DNA from: Chloroflexota bacterium | GTDB taxonomy: Bacteria; Chloroflexota; Chloroflexia; Thermobaculales; Thermobaculaceae | DNA length: 53,525 nt | Assembly (NCBI GenBank): GCA_902810765.1 | Contig: CADDYR010000001.1 | Location: 1 to 53,525, forward strand | Reading direction: 5' to 3' | Shown here: positions 25,812 to 34,661 of the stretch, in pieces | Position numbering within the stretch: position 1 is the first letter of the stretch | Layout of the letters: each line of letters opens with the position of its first letter | Program-made: the position numbers and the translations under genes | Notes under the pieces: model-generated | Told to the model about the DNA's origin: nothing | Seen by the model: only the letters and a program-made list of their open reading frames with translations | Databases searched by the model: none

Positions 25812-28800
25812 TCACGCCGAGTACAGCAGCTGCTGCATCTCGCCGAGTGCTTCCCTGACCTTCTTTCCCCCGCCGAAGCGGCTCGCCAGCTCCACGAACG
25901 TCCCCTCTTCCGACAGCGGCGGCACCTTCAGCAGGTTGGTGTTGCCAACCTCCTCAGTCTCGCCACTCACGTACTTATCGAGGATTGCATCCAGGATACG
26001 ACGGGCCGTGGGCTCGTATCGCTCGAAGAACTCGGGGTGCTCCTGCCGCAGCCTGCGCGCGTACTCGCTACGGGTATGAGCGGGCAGGCCGAAGGCGGCG
26101 TGGAGCAGCAGGTCTAGCGGGTCGGCCTCGGGCTGGTGCAGCGCCTCGGCCAATGTTGGTATGTCCACGCCCTCCGCGTACAGTCGCTCGAGAAGCTCCT
26201 CGCGCTGTTCGGGGTGCAGCCACCGCGCCCGTAGCTCGGTCGGGCTCTCAGCCACGCCTCGCAGCGCGGCCCGCGTGTAGTCCCGATACGAGAGCGCGCG
26301 CAGGGTCTTACCGTCTGGCCCCAGATCGTACACCACCTCGCCCCGCACAGAGAGCACGTGCCGGTCCCCGTGCCGCACGACCTCCTCTGGCGGGGCTGGC
26401 TCGACCTCCGGCTCCGCGGGCTGCTCCACTCGCTCTGTCGTCGGTTGCTGGCCCGCGGGCACCGGCTCGACCCGCTCATCAATCGCTACCCCGGGTACGA
26501 CGTCAACGACCGGCCCGACAGGCTCAACACAGCCAGTGGCACCGAGCGCGTCCTCAGTCACTGGCTCGCTTTCCGGCGGGGGCAATCCGGGCTCATACTC
26601 ACCGTGAGGCTCGTCGACTGTTACCTCCGCCGCGGTATCTGGGTCAGGCGTGTATTCGACGGGTTGCACGACCTCTACGTCCACGACCTCTGGATAACCG
26701 TCGAAGCCTGGATCGAAGAACAGCTTCGTCGCACCCGAGTAGTCGAGGATGGTGAACCAGGCCTTGTCGGGCTCGTGGAGACGGGTACCCCTTCCGATGA
26801 TCTGTTTGAACTCAACCATTGACCCTACGGGACGCGCGAGGACGATGTTCTTGCAGGTCGGCACGTCCACGCCGGTACTGAGGAGCCGTGAGGTGGTGAC
26901 GACGACGGGCGTCGGCTCGTCGGGAGTCGCGAACCTGCCGAGCGCTCGCCGCCCCTCGAGCCCTTCCTCCGCGACGATGCGCTCCACGTAGTCGGGGTGT
27001 CTCTCGACCAGCTCCGACAGCTCCCGCTCGAGGGCGAATCGCATGAGGTCGGCGTGCGCCTGGTCTACGCAGAAGACAATCGTCTTCGCCATCGGGTCAG
27101 TCTCGCGCAGGTACTCCGCGAGGTGATGGGCTATGACGTCGGTCTGTTCCCGCAGCGTGCGCTCGTCCAGATCCTCGGCGGTCGCGCCCGGCACGTCGGC
27201 GACCTCGGCCCCGAGGAGCACCCTGCGGACGCGGTACGGAGCGAGGAAGCCGTCGGTGATACCGTCGCGCAGCGAGTACTCCACGATTGGATTTCCGAAG
27301 TACGAGTAGGTCTGGATGTTCTCATCCTGCTTCGGGGTGGCGGTCAGGCCCACCTGGATCGCGCCGGAGAAGTACTCGAGAATCTCCCGCCAGTTCGACT
27401 CGTCCTGCGCACTGCCTCGATGGCACTCGTCCACGATGACCAGGTCGAAGAAGTCGCGCGGGTAGTCTCGAAACAGTCCTCGGCGGACCTCGGACTGAGC
27501 AATCGCCTGGTAGGTGGCGAAGATGACGTCGCGGGCGGTGTTCGCGACTCCACGGATGCGCCAGCGCGCGTCGCTCAGAGGGCCGAACTCGTTGTCCATG
27601 GCCTGACTGAGCAGGTAGTCACGGTCCGTGAGGAAGAGCACCTTGCGGAATGCTCCGGTCCGCTTCAGTTTCCAGACCAGCTGGAAGGCGACCTTCGTCT
27701 TCCCCGTCCCGGTTGCAAGCGTGATGAGAATCCTCGGCGAACACAGCCTGCGCTTGGCTTGGAGGGCCGCGACGACCGCGTGGTTGATGGCGGCTTCCTG
27801 GTAGTAGCGCGGGTGAGCGCCGGAGCCGTACGGGTACTCGATGGTACGGCGGGCCTGCGCATCCTCGAGGCCGAGACCGCTGAGCCATCGCTGCTCGAGC
27901 TCGGCGGGCGGGGGCACGTCTTGGATGAGCGTGACTCGCGGCTCGGGGCAGCGGCAGTCGTACTCGCGAACGGTCTCGCCAGGACCCACGAGGTACGCGA
28001 ACGGCACGTGCAGGCGGGCGCGCGCTAGCTCCACAAGGCGGCGCTCCGCTTCGGCGGCGTCCTCGTCCGCCCTGAGCAGCTGGACTGCGGCGATAGGCAC
28101 GGATGCCTCCACGCGGAGCAGCGCGTCAACTTTCAGGCCGGGGCCGCGGCGAACCGTCGAGCCGGTCACGTACACGCGCCCCGGCGTGAGCACATAGGGG
28201 AGCTCAAGGAGCCTCCGCGGCCAGCCCGACTGAACGAGGCGGCTCCGGAGCTCGGAGAGCTCGGTGCCGGAAGCGGCAGGAAGCTCGGACTGCGGACCGA
28301 GAAGCTGGGCGAGCGTCGGGTAGGTCTCGAGCACGCGCCGATCCACCGGCTGCGGCGTGAGGTCGAGCTGCCGAAGCTCCGCGACGGTGTCGGCGTGTGC
28401 GTAGCCATCCCTGGGGTCGAGGAGCGGCAGCTGGCCGAGACGACAAGCCTCCCGGTTGAGGAGCAGGTGCCCGACGGCGTGGCCGTACAGAGCGACCTGG
28501 TCGGGCAGAGGTAGCTCGGCCCCTACAGCGAGCAGCCATCTGTCTCCGACCGGAACGAGTGCCGCATCGAATCCACCCGCGAGCTTTCGTCTGAACTCGA
28601 CTGCGCCGCTCGGCTCGCGCCAGCGCACCCGTCGCAGCTCCTCGACAAGCCGAGAAGCATCCAGGTGTGGCACGAGGATGAGTCGTGCAGGGACCAGCTC
28701 GTGGTCACCAGGACTGACAGCAGCCGCTACCTGGGTGTGCAGGTCAGCCAGTGACGCTCCCCGCTCGGCACCTCTCCAGCCTGCAATGAGGCTCTGCAGT

Positions 28801-28904
28801 CGAAGCTGCACATCGAGCGCTCGGTCGGTGTCGATCGATGTCACCAGTTGCCATTCTCCGTCGAGAGCAAGGAGGGTCAAGAAAGCTACCGGGTGAATGT
28901 CCAA
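25812..28904 (-). CDS. hsdR: Type I restriction subunit HsdR with IrrE-like N-terminus and degenerate nuclease motif
   Basis: A 1030-residue EcoEI-type R subunit. Residues ~110-200 hold an extra domain (YGHAVGHLLLN, 140-150) almost identical in pattern to that of the SNF2 helicase. It is followed by the HsdR_N region where the usual D...ExK reads KVDALL...VQLLRA, so the ExK pair is missing. The translocase motifs are intact: ATGTGKTKVAFQL, VIVDECHRGS, GLTATPKQDE, TTSRLLSTGVDVP and QIIGRGTRL. A Pro/Glu-rich linker precedes the EcoEI_R C-terminal domain (IPTLAEALHQPEADPLDLLL). The frame opens with TTG at 28904; GTG within QLVTSID is another possible start, so the exact start is uncertain. Translocation seems possible, cleavage doubtful. 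Confidence 0.88.
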   Translation of the reverse strand: MDIHPVAFLTLLALDGEWQLVTSIDTDRALDVQLRLQSLIAGWRGAERGASLADLHTQVAAAVSPGDHELVPARLILVPHLDASRLVEELRRVRWREPSGAVEFRRKLAGGFDAALVPVGDRWLLAVGAELPLPDQVALYGHAVGHLLLNREACRLGQLPLLDPRDGYAHADTVAELRQLDLTPQPVDRRVLETYPTLAQLLGPQSELPAASGTELSELRSRLVQSGWPRRLLELPYVLTPGRVYVTGSTVRRGPGLKVDALLRVEASVPIAAVQLLRADEDAAEAERRLVELARARLHVPFAYLVGPGETVREYDCRCPEPRVTLIQDVPPPAELEQRWLSGLGLEDAQARRTIEYPYGSGAHPRYYQEAAINHAVVAALQAKRRLCSPRILITLATGTGKTKVAFQLVWKLKRTGAFRKVLFLTDRDYLLSQAMDNEFGPLSDARWRIRGVANTARDVIFATYQAIAQSEVRRGLFRDYPRDFFDLVIVDECHRGSAQDESNWREILEYFSGAIQVGLTATPKQDENIQTYSYFGNPIVEYSLRDGITDGFLAPYRVRRVLLGAEVADVPGATAEDLDERTLREQTDVIAHHLAEYLRETDPMAKTIVFCVDQAHADLMRFALERELSELVERHPDYVERIVAEEGLEGRRALGRFATPDEPTPVVVTTSRLLSTGVDVPTCKNIVLARPVGSMVEFKQIIGRGTRLHEPDKAWFTILDYSGATKLFFDPGFDGYPEVVDVEVVQPVEYTPDPDTAAEVTVDEPHGEYEPGLPPPESEPVTEDALGATGCVEPVGPVVDVVPGVAIDERVEPVPAGQQPTTERVEQPAEPEVEPAPPEEVVRHGDRHVLSVRGEVVYDLGPDGKTLRALSYRDYTRAALRGVAESPTELRARWLHPEQREELLERLYAEGVDIPTLAEALHQPEADPLDLLLHAAFGLPAHTRSEYARRLRQEHPEFFERYEPTARRILDAILDKYVSGETEEVGNTNLLKVPPLSEEGTFVELASRFGGGKKVREALGEMQQLLYSA

Positions 28905-29255
28905 AGGATAGCAGAAGGTCTGGGAGACGGCTACCCTGAACCCTTAGGCCGATACGGAGACTAGATAGTGGTTAGAGCGCGGCCTCAGTCGCCAACTGCA
29001 TCTCAACAGATATGCGACGGCTACGCGCAGTGTTCGGCCACACTTGCCATCATATTCCCATCGCTTGAGTAATAAGTGAGCAACGCCGTCCCTCACGACC
29101 ATCGTTCGCAGCCGGTTGGCTGTTGAATACACCCTCGCCCTCGAGGGCTGGGCTCCTCCACTCAAGATGGCCCGATGCTGACACTGAGAGCGAGGGATCT
29201 TGTACCCAGTTGCGTCTCATCCATACATCGGGAAGTCTGGCCGCCTGCCCGCCAC
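28905..29255. other. Intergenic region between hsdR and integrase
   Basis: No gene seen. It contains the 12-bp palindrome GCCCTCGAGGGC at 29137-29148 and should hold the hsd promoter, though no well-spaced -35/-10 pair stands out. The 3' flank of an integrase is a common place for an attachment site; I found no direct repeat of the tRNA-Arg 3' end here. Confidence 0.5.
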
Positions 29256-30359
29256 TCATCCGAGCAGCGCGTCCATCTTGTCCGCCGCGTCCTGGTCCAT
29301 CGAGGGCAGCACGTGCGAGTACGTGCCGAGCGTGAGGCTGATCTGGGAATGTCCCAGCCGCTCCTGCACGACCTTGATCGGCACGCCTTGCAGGAGCATG
29401 AGCGTGGCCGCCGTGTGCCGCAGATCATGGAAGCGGATATCGGGCAGCCCCGCGCGCCGCAGCAGCGCCTTGTACTCCCTGAACATGTTCCGGGCTATCA
29501 GCGGCCGCCCCGTGTGGGTGGCGAACACGAGATCGTTGTCCTCGTACTCGGGACCTTTGATGAGGCGGGCCTCGTTCTGCCGCATCCTGTGCTCCCGGAG
29601 CGCCCTTACCGCATACACGGGGAGCTGCATGCTCCGTCGCGTGCTGTCGCTCTTCGGCTCCACCAACCGCCTGCGAGGACCCAGCTGGCGCTGCACGACG
29701 AGCCTGCGGGCATCGAGGTCGATATCCCCCCACTGCAGCCCGAGCAGCTCCCCCTCCCGCAGGCTCGTGGCCACGGCCAGCGCTATGAGCGCCTCCCAGC
29801 GGGTGCCCCTCGCGGTCTCGAGCAGCCCGCGCACCTGCTCCGGCGTGAGCGGCTGGAACTCGTACTTCTTCGGAGTCGGCGGGTGCACGACGCTCGCGAC
29901 GTTGCGCGATACGTAGTTCCACTCTAGAGCCACGTTGAGCGCGTTGTGCAGCACCCGGTGGGTGCGCTGCACGGTGTTGCGGGAGAGTCCCCGCGCCTGC
30001 ATGTCGGCGTGCAGCTTCTGCACGTGGCCCGGCTGGAGAGCGCTGAGCTTGAGATGACCCAGGGCCGGCACGACGTGCAGACGGGTAAGCTGCTCATAGC
30101 TCCGATATGTAGTGTCGCGTACGCCCGGCCTGGCGACGTCTTCCAGCCACCGCTCCATGTACTGCTTCACCGTCAGGCGCTCGGTGGGCGGGAGTATGCC
30201 CTTGTCCGCGTTGCTGAGCAACTCCCGCCGCCTGCGCTGCACTTCGCGTATGGACTGGCCGGTGATCGACACTCGCCGGTCGCCGATCCGCACCCGCGTC
30301 CTGTAGCTGTCTCCGCGCTTCTCGATCTTCGCCTCGCCGCTGCGACTCTTCTCCGCCAT
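29256..30359 (-). CDS. int: Tyrosine recombinase / phage-type integrase
   Basis: A 367-residue site-specific recombinase with an N-terminal AP2-like arm-binding domain, a SAM-like core-binding domain (LTVKQYMERWLEDV, RPGVRDTTYRSYEQL) and a C-terminal catalytic domain. Catalytic residues are visible: Arg in TSLREGELLGLQWGDID, Lys in VEPKSDSTRR, His-x-x-Arg in FHDLRHTAATL, His in ERLGHSQISLTLGTYSH and the Tyr in the same block. All are intact, so it should be active. It belongs with the excisionase-like gene 240 bp upstream and defines this region as an integrative element. Confidence 0.95.
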   Translation of the reverse strand: MAEKSRSGEAKIEKRGDSYRTRVRIGDRRVSITGQSIREVQRRRRELLSNADKGILPPTERLTVKQYMERWLEDVARPGVRDTTYRSYEQLTRLHVVPALGHLKLSALQPGHVQKLHADMQARGLSRNTVQRTHRVLHNALNVALEWNYVSRNVASVVHPPTPKKYEFQPLTPEQVRGLLETARGTRWEALIALAVATSLREGELLGLQWGDIDLDARRLVVQRQLGPRRRLVEPKSDSTRRSMQLPVYAVRALREHRMRQNEARLIKGPEYEDNDLVFATHTGRPLIARNMFREYKALLRRAGLPDIRFHDLRHTAATLMLLQGVPIKVVQERLGHSQISLTLGTYSHVLPSMDQDAADKMDALLG

Positions 30360-30600
30360 CACCCTGCCCTCCTCAGGACCTGCCTCGCGCTCACCCTCAG
30401 CCCGAACCTTGGCACGCCGTCCGCTCCGACAGGCGCATGCGCTGAACCTGACCCAAGTCTACTGCAACACGAGTGTCGAGGGTTAGGTACCGCTCCCGTC
30501 GGGAGTGCAGGGCCGGGAGGCGACGTATCCGCCGCTCTGATGTCCCTGGCAGCGCCCCTTGGTACCCGGATACGAGACACAGTGCATATCGCATAGCCGC

Positions 30601-30858
30601 TCACTTGCGGACGGAGGACACACTGCGGGGTGCGCCGCCTCGACGTTCCGCTTCGTTCGTGAAGCCATGCGGCTCGACGAGGTCCGGCGTCCAGCGCTCC
30701 GCGACGTCGCGGTGGATGTGGATGGAGCGCCCCAGCCTGCGGTGAGGCACGACGCCCTCCGCGATCAGCTGATACAGCTTGTTCCGACCCAGGCGCATGA
30801 TGTCGGCGGCCTCGGCAACGGTGAGCCAGATGGGTAGTGCCTCACCTTTACGTCCCAT
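30601..30858 (-). CDS. Excisionase-like helix-turn-helix protein
   Basis: An 85-residue DNA-binding protein of the MerR-like excisionase (helix_turn_helix_17) type. The core is LTVAEAADIMRLGRNKLYQL followed by the wing HRRLGRSIHIHRDVAERW. ATG 30858 has a strong GGAGGGAG ribosome site. It lies directly upstream of the integrase in the same orientation and probably controls excision direction or replication. Confidence 0.88.
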   Translation of the reverse strand: MGRKGEALPIWLTVAEAADIMRLGRNKLYQLIAEGVVPHRRLGRSIHIHRDVAERWTPDLVEPHGFTNEAERRGGAPRSVSSVRK

Positions 30859-31585
30859 TGTTACTCCCTCCATCTCGAGGTCTCGATCTCGATGCCAGGC
30901 TGCCATATCGGCGCATCCACTATCGGTGGCGTATTGTCGGTCAGGTTGGACTCCATTCGTATCGTTGCTCCTTCTTCGCTGCGAATCGAAATACGATGGT
31001 CGTGCGTGAGCTGATCTTCATGCACGGGTCTGAGCCCCTGGGCGTAGTGAAGTCACGAGAGCCAGGTAACGGGTATCCGTGAGGTGCCGGAGATAATGGC
31101 GGAAGTCGGTAAAGGGGCGGATAACTATCCAAAGTAGCATCTCCCGCTGGCAGAGGCCGACTGACAGAAGGAGTCTTCCAAGCGAGACAGTTGAGAGGGA
31201 GGTCAGGGTTTGCTGCCGGAGGGTGATCCTACGAGTCGGAGCAGAGAAGCCCCAGGAGCGCCAATAGACACAGTCGCCGACTAGCAATCGAGGAAGCAGA
31301 GATCGGGGAGCAGCTGGGATCGGGTGCGAGAGCTGAATGGATGATGTATATAGGGTAATTAAGGGTATAACTCCCCCCATCCCGCCAACCCGCACGCACT
31401 CATCGGCTCGGCCGGCGCTTTCCCCCGGAATTCCTGGCACTTCCATCGGGACAGCCCATTTGCAACAGCTTGCAAGCATCGGAGTCCTGTGGTTTCGGCA
31501 CCACTCCGAAACCGCGGCGTGCAGCACCGGACGGACGCCTGTTGCAAACAGTGCTCGGTCAATCAGCCCGAGCCGAATCACGTCG
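30859..31585. other. Non-coding stretch with hairpin and TTGCAA motifs
   Basis: About 730 bp with no convincing gene; the minus-strand frame at 31018-31662 has no recognisable content. It includes the hairpin at 31491-31513 and TTGCAA-type motifs at 31459-31466 (TTTGCAAC), 31469-31476 (CTTGCAAG) and ~31542. It lies between the replication-relaxation and excisionase genes and may carry the element's origin or transfer site. Confidence 0.45.
31491..31513. repeat. Perfect inverted repeat GGTTTCGG/CCGAAACC
   Basis: An 8-bp perfect stem with the 7-nt loop CACCACT. It sits between TTGCAA motifs 73 bases downstream of the replication-relaxation stop codon, and could be a terminator without a U tract or a nick/origin site. 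Confidence 0.6.
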
Positions 31586-32515
31586 TTAGCGGAGCAGCCA
31601 GCTCGCATACTCCCTCCTGCGCTCCCTGAGCTCCCGGTAATCGACTGCCGTGCACACCTCATCCAGCCCCCCGGCTGGACCGACCGCCAAAGCCTCCTCC
31701 AGCTCCGCCCAGTCCAGTCCGTACCTGAGCTCGCCCGCCGCGAACGCCCGCATATGCAGCCTCAGCACCTGCCGCCTCACCTCGGTGCTCGTGAACACGA
31801 CCGTCAGGTACACCCGGTAGCTGGAGCCCTTGAGGCGCCTCCGATAGCTGCTCATTGCCCGGTGCCTAGCGTGCTTGGTCCTGATATGCTCCGGCTTCGT
31901 CGTGCCCTCCACCTCCACGCACCACAGCTCCTCCTCGCTCCGATGGCAGAAGTCCGGCACGAGGAGAGCGGGAGCGTCCCTGCCGGTGCGATAGCGGATG
32001 GCCGACCGCGTCTCCCAGCCCTCCCGATCCAGCCAGCCGTAGCGCACCGCCAGGCGCAGGCGCGCCAGGTCGTGGGCGTCCTGCCCCGGTTTCGCCGCCA
32101 CCTTGTGCTTCAGCAGACCGCCCTTCGTCACCTCCCCCTCGTCCAGCGCGACCGTGGGCGCCTGGATGTAACTGTCGGGGCCAAGCCCCAGGTGGCGGGT
32201 GAGCACCCCGGCGCCGAGCCGCGTGAGGAAGTAGATGTCCGGCTCCCTGCCGCCTCTGCCGTGGATGCGCCCCTGCAGGCAGCCGAGCACGCCCAGCCGC
32301 TGGAGGTACTGGAGGTCGCGGAGGGCCGTGTCCTCGCTCGTGTGCCAGTACCTGCTGTAGCAGGGTGACGTCCACTTCTTGAGCCGTGCGAAGCTCGCCA
32401 GAAGCTCTACGGCCCGGACATCGCCGCGCAGGCATAGCAGGCTCTCGTGGGGCTCCCTGACCAGTCGTGGGCTGAGTCGTGCCTGCGCGCCCGCCGGCTG
32501 CCCGAGCTCGCTCAC
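31586..32515 (-). CDS. Replication-relaxation family protein
   Basis: A 309-residue protein matching the replication-relaxation winged-helix family found in actinobacterial/Chloroflexota plasmids and integrative elements. The N-terminal region has the winged helix (RYWHTSEDTALRDLQYLQRL, RGGREPDIYFLTRLGAGV). The C-terminal half contains FCHRSEEELWCVEVEGTT and VYLTVVFTSTEVRRQVLRL. I chose GTG 32515, preceded by AGGAG 10 bases upstream; the longer open frame starting at 32905 is a shadow of the broken upstream gene. It presumably serves replication or transfer of the element carrying the integrase. Confidence 0.78.
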   Translation of the reverse strand: MSELGQPAGAQARLSPRLVREPHESLLCLRGDVRAVELLASFARLKKWTSPCYSRYWHTSEDTALRDLQYLQRLGVLGCLQGRIHGRGGREPDIYFLTRLGAGVLTRHLGLGPDSYIQAPTVALDEGEVTKGGLLKHKVAAKPGQDAHDLARLRLAVRYGWLDREGWETRSAIRYRTGRDAPALLVPDFCHRSEEELWCVEVEGTTKPEHIRTKHARHRAMSSYRRRLKGSSYRVYLTVVFTSTEVRRQVLRLHMRAFAAGELRYGLDWAELEEALAVGPAGGLDEVCTAVDYRELRERRREYASWLLR

Positions 32516-32526
32516 CTGCCCCGCTC

Positions 32527-33137
32527 CTATGGCAGCGGGCGGGGATACGGCCGGTGGTGGCGACCAGGGGGCGTCTCGGGTATGTTCTCGTCGAGGTACG
32601 GACCGCTGAGCTGGGCGCGCAGGCGGGCGTACAGCACCGCCTCCGCCTGCTTCCTCAGCCGCTCCTCGAGGGGAAGCTTCCAGTCCGCCAGGTCGGTGCG
32701 CCACTTGTAGTCGCACTACTCGTGGTGGCAGTCGGGCGCCTTGGGGGGCCTCCGCCAGCTTACACCGGCCATGCCCAGGAACACCTGGACGCGAGCCAGA
32801 CTCAGGCGGCGCACGAACTCGCTCACGAGCCACGCGCCATTCGGCAGCTCCTCGTAGTACCGATAGCAGTGCTGATCTTGGGGATCCGTGAGGACCGAGC
32901 GCCAAAGGCCTCCAGAAAGGCGTAGAGCTGAGGGCAGGGCGGCCGCGATGATCGAAACGCGAGGTACCACTCGACCGGCAGGATGCCCCTCTCCGTCCAT
33001 GTGCTGAGTCTGTAGCACCGAATACCGTGCACGTCGTCTGCCGTGCTGTTGGCCGACGGTTTCATCCTGTCCCGCCCCTCATCCGCTCTCCAGCTGCTCA
33101 GTGTCCGCCGTACGTCCGTCCGATCCTTCTCTTCCAT
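32527..33137 (-). pseudogene. Broken partner gene upstream of the replication-relaxation gene
   Basis: Coding-like sequence is split by one frameshift near 32890 and one in-frame TAG at 32716-32718. It begins MEEKDRTDVRRTLSSWR, continues through EWYLAFRSS and YAFLEAFG, shifts frame into DPQDQHCYRYYEELPNGAWL, passes the TAG after APDCHHE, and resumes as CDYKWRTDLADWKLPLEERL until a stop 12 bases before the replication-relaxation start. The reconstructed ~200-aa product is unknown; being directly upstream of that gene, it was probably its operon partner. Confidence 0.6.
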
Positions 33138-34025
33138 GGTCTTTCTCCTCTCCCATGCTGCCGTGTTTGCCGGAGCGGGTCTCTAGGATCTCGGGAGCTG
33201 TGGGAGGCCGGTGAGACGCTCATGCACAGATCAGCTTCCTTCCATCCCGGGTCGCACACTCCGGTCACAGCATACGGACGCGGTGTTACACGCAAGTTGC
33301 ACGGGGATTGCAAGCGCGCCGCGGGACCGGCAGAATGTTGCAAACGGCCAGGGAAATGTTGGAAGCGTATTGCAAACGGCCCTGGTCAGCTCCGCTAGCA
33401 CGATCAGGAGCCACCTCTGCCTCTCAGGAGCGGTGCCCGCTCTTCGTATCCCTCCGCAGTGTTGGCCCCGTTGTCACCGGCACGCTTGTACGTCCGTCTC
33501 CTCCCCGAAGCTGCAGCGGTATCTGCCGAGAGCCGAGCTGCCCGGCCTCGACCGCATCCGAGGTCGATGATCACCCGCGAACGGCACTACCCCTCTCCGC
33601 GCCGGGTCGGCTACCGCGGCCGCCGCCTTCAGGCAGACAGCTGCGTGGGAGTTGCACGGGAAGGGCAAGTCGTCCCGGACGGTTCTGTCAGCATCGAGGT
33701 CTATTCGGATCGGATCGCGGATGGGAGAGAACCGCCCGGCGACGAATACGTGCAGCACCTCCTTGACGGAGTGAGGACGCTCGGCGGCGGACGAGGTCGG
33801 AGGGTGAGCAGCGCCCGAGAGTCGTGGCGCAGATCCCGGTGCATAGGGACGGCGGCGCGCAGGTGGTAGACCGGCACCCGCAGACGCAGGACCGCGATGT
33901 CCGGAGTACCCAACGGCGCCGGGATCGCCGGCGGGACGGATGCGGCCGCATCCGCCGGCACAGGCTATGATCGGCCTTGCGAGCGGGCTCTCTGCTCGGC
34001 GACGGGCGTAGCGTAACATGGCCTT
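33138..34025. other. Long intergenic region with iteron-like repeats
   Basis: About 890 bp with no gene I can support; the open frames on both strands (33459-33869 +, 33474-34541 -) are Arg/Pro-rich and lack family features. The left part holds the TTGCAA repeats listed separately. Confidence 0.5.
33295..33385. repeat. Iteron-like TTGCAA repeats
   Basis: TTGCAAACGGCC occurs at 33338-33349 and 33370-33381 (32 bp apart), with a related ATTGCAAGC at 33307 (30 bp before) and AGTTGCAC at 33295. The near-30-bp spacing, about three helical turns, suits a replication-initiator or repressor binding array. Similar motifs recur at 31459-31550 on the other side of the replication-relaxation gene. Confidence 0.5.
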
Positions 34026-34535
34026 ATGAGCACGGTCTGGGTCACGGCAGACCACCACTTCTCCCACGCCCGTATCATTGAGTACTGCGCGCGCCCCTTC
34101 TCGAGCGTCGAGGAGATGGACGCCGAGCTGATCCGGCGGTGGAACGAAGCCGTCCGTCCCGACGATCTGGTGGTGCACCTCGGCGACTTCGCCCTGGCAT
34201 CCGTGGAGCGCATCCAGGAGCTGGTGGCGCAGCTGAACGGTCACAAAGTTATCGTCCTGGGCAACCACGACCGCTCGGTGACGGCGATGCGGCGTCTCGG
34301 TTTCGATGAGGCCTACCGGGAATACGAGGTGAGAGGCATCCCGTGCGTCCACGACCCGGAGCATGCACGGCCGGGGGAGATCACGCTCTGTGGCCACGTC
34401 CACAATCGGTGGGGCGAGCTGCGCCGGACCGACGGCGCGCTGCTGATAAACGTAGGCGTGGATGTCCGAAGCTTCCGCCCCGTATCCCTCGAAGATAGCC
34501 TCCGACCGCCCTCCTCTATGTCCTCGTCTCCCTGA
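34026..34535 (+). CDS. Calcineurin-like metallophosphoesterase (YfcE/MJ0037 type)
   Basis: A 169-residue single-domain phosphoesterase. All five motifs are present: the metal-binding start VTADHHFSH (Asp-His in place of D-x-H), VVHLGDFALA, VLGNHDRSV, and the paired histidines CGHVHNRW; a further His lies in CVHDPE. Members of this short group (often named 'metallophosphoesterase' in phage and bacteria) hydrolyse phosphodiesters with two metal ions. The ATG at 34026 starts directly at the catalytic strand. The ribosome site is weak. No operon partner. Confidence 0.9.
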   Translation: MSTVWVTADHHFSHARIIEYCARPFSSVEEMDAELIRRWNEAVRPDDLVVHLGDFALASVERIQELVAQLNGHKVIVLGNHDRSVTAMRRLGFDEAYREYEVRGIPCVHDPEHARPGEITLCGHVHNRWGELRRTDGALLINVGVDVRSFRPVSLEDSLRPPSSMSSSP

Positions 34536-34661
34536 GGCCACTTAGAGCGCCGAACAACACCGCGGCGCAAGTAGGCGAGGAAGCAGGATGGTTGCAAGCC
34601 ACAGGATCGAGTCGAAGGAGCGCCCAGCGCGCCACCGGCTGCCCCGAAGGCGGTGAACGCC

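Noticed and set aside
3393-28904. BREX or DISARM system
   Set aside because: No PglZ/PglX, DUF1998 (DrmB) or PLD (DrmC) protein is present; similarity is limited to single members of broad families.
33474-34541. 355-aa minus-strand frame
   Set aside because: It covers the phosphoesterase gene in antisense; the plus-strand gene has all catalytic motifs.
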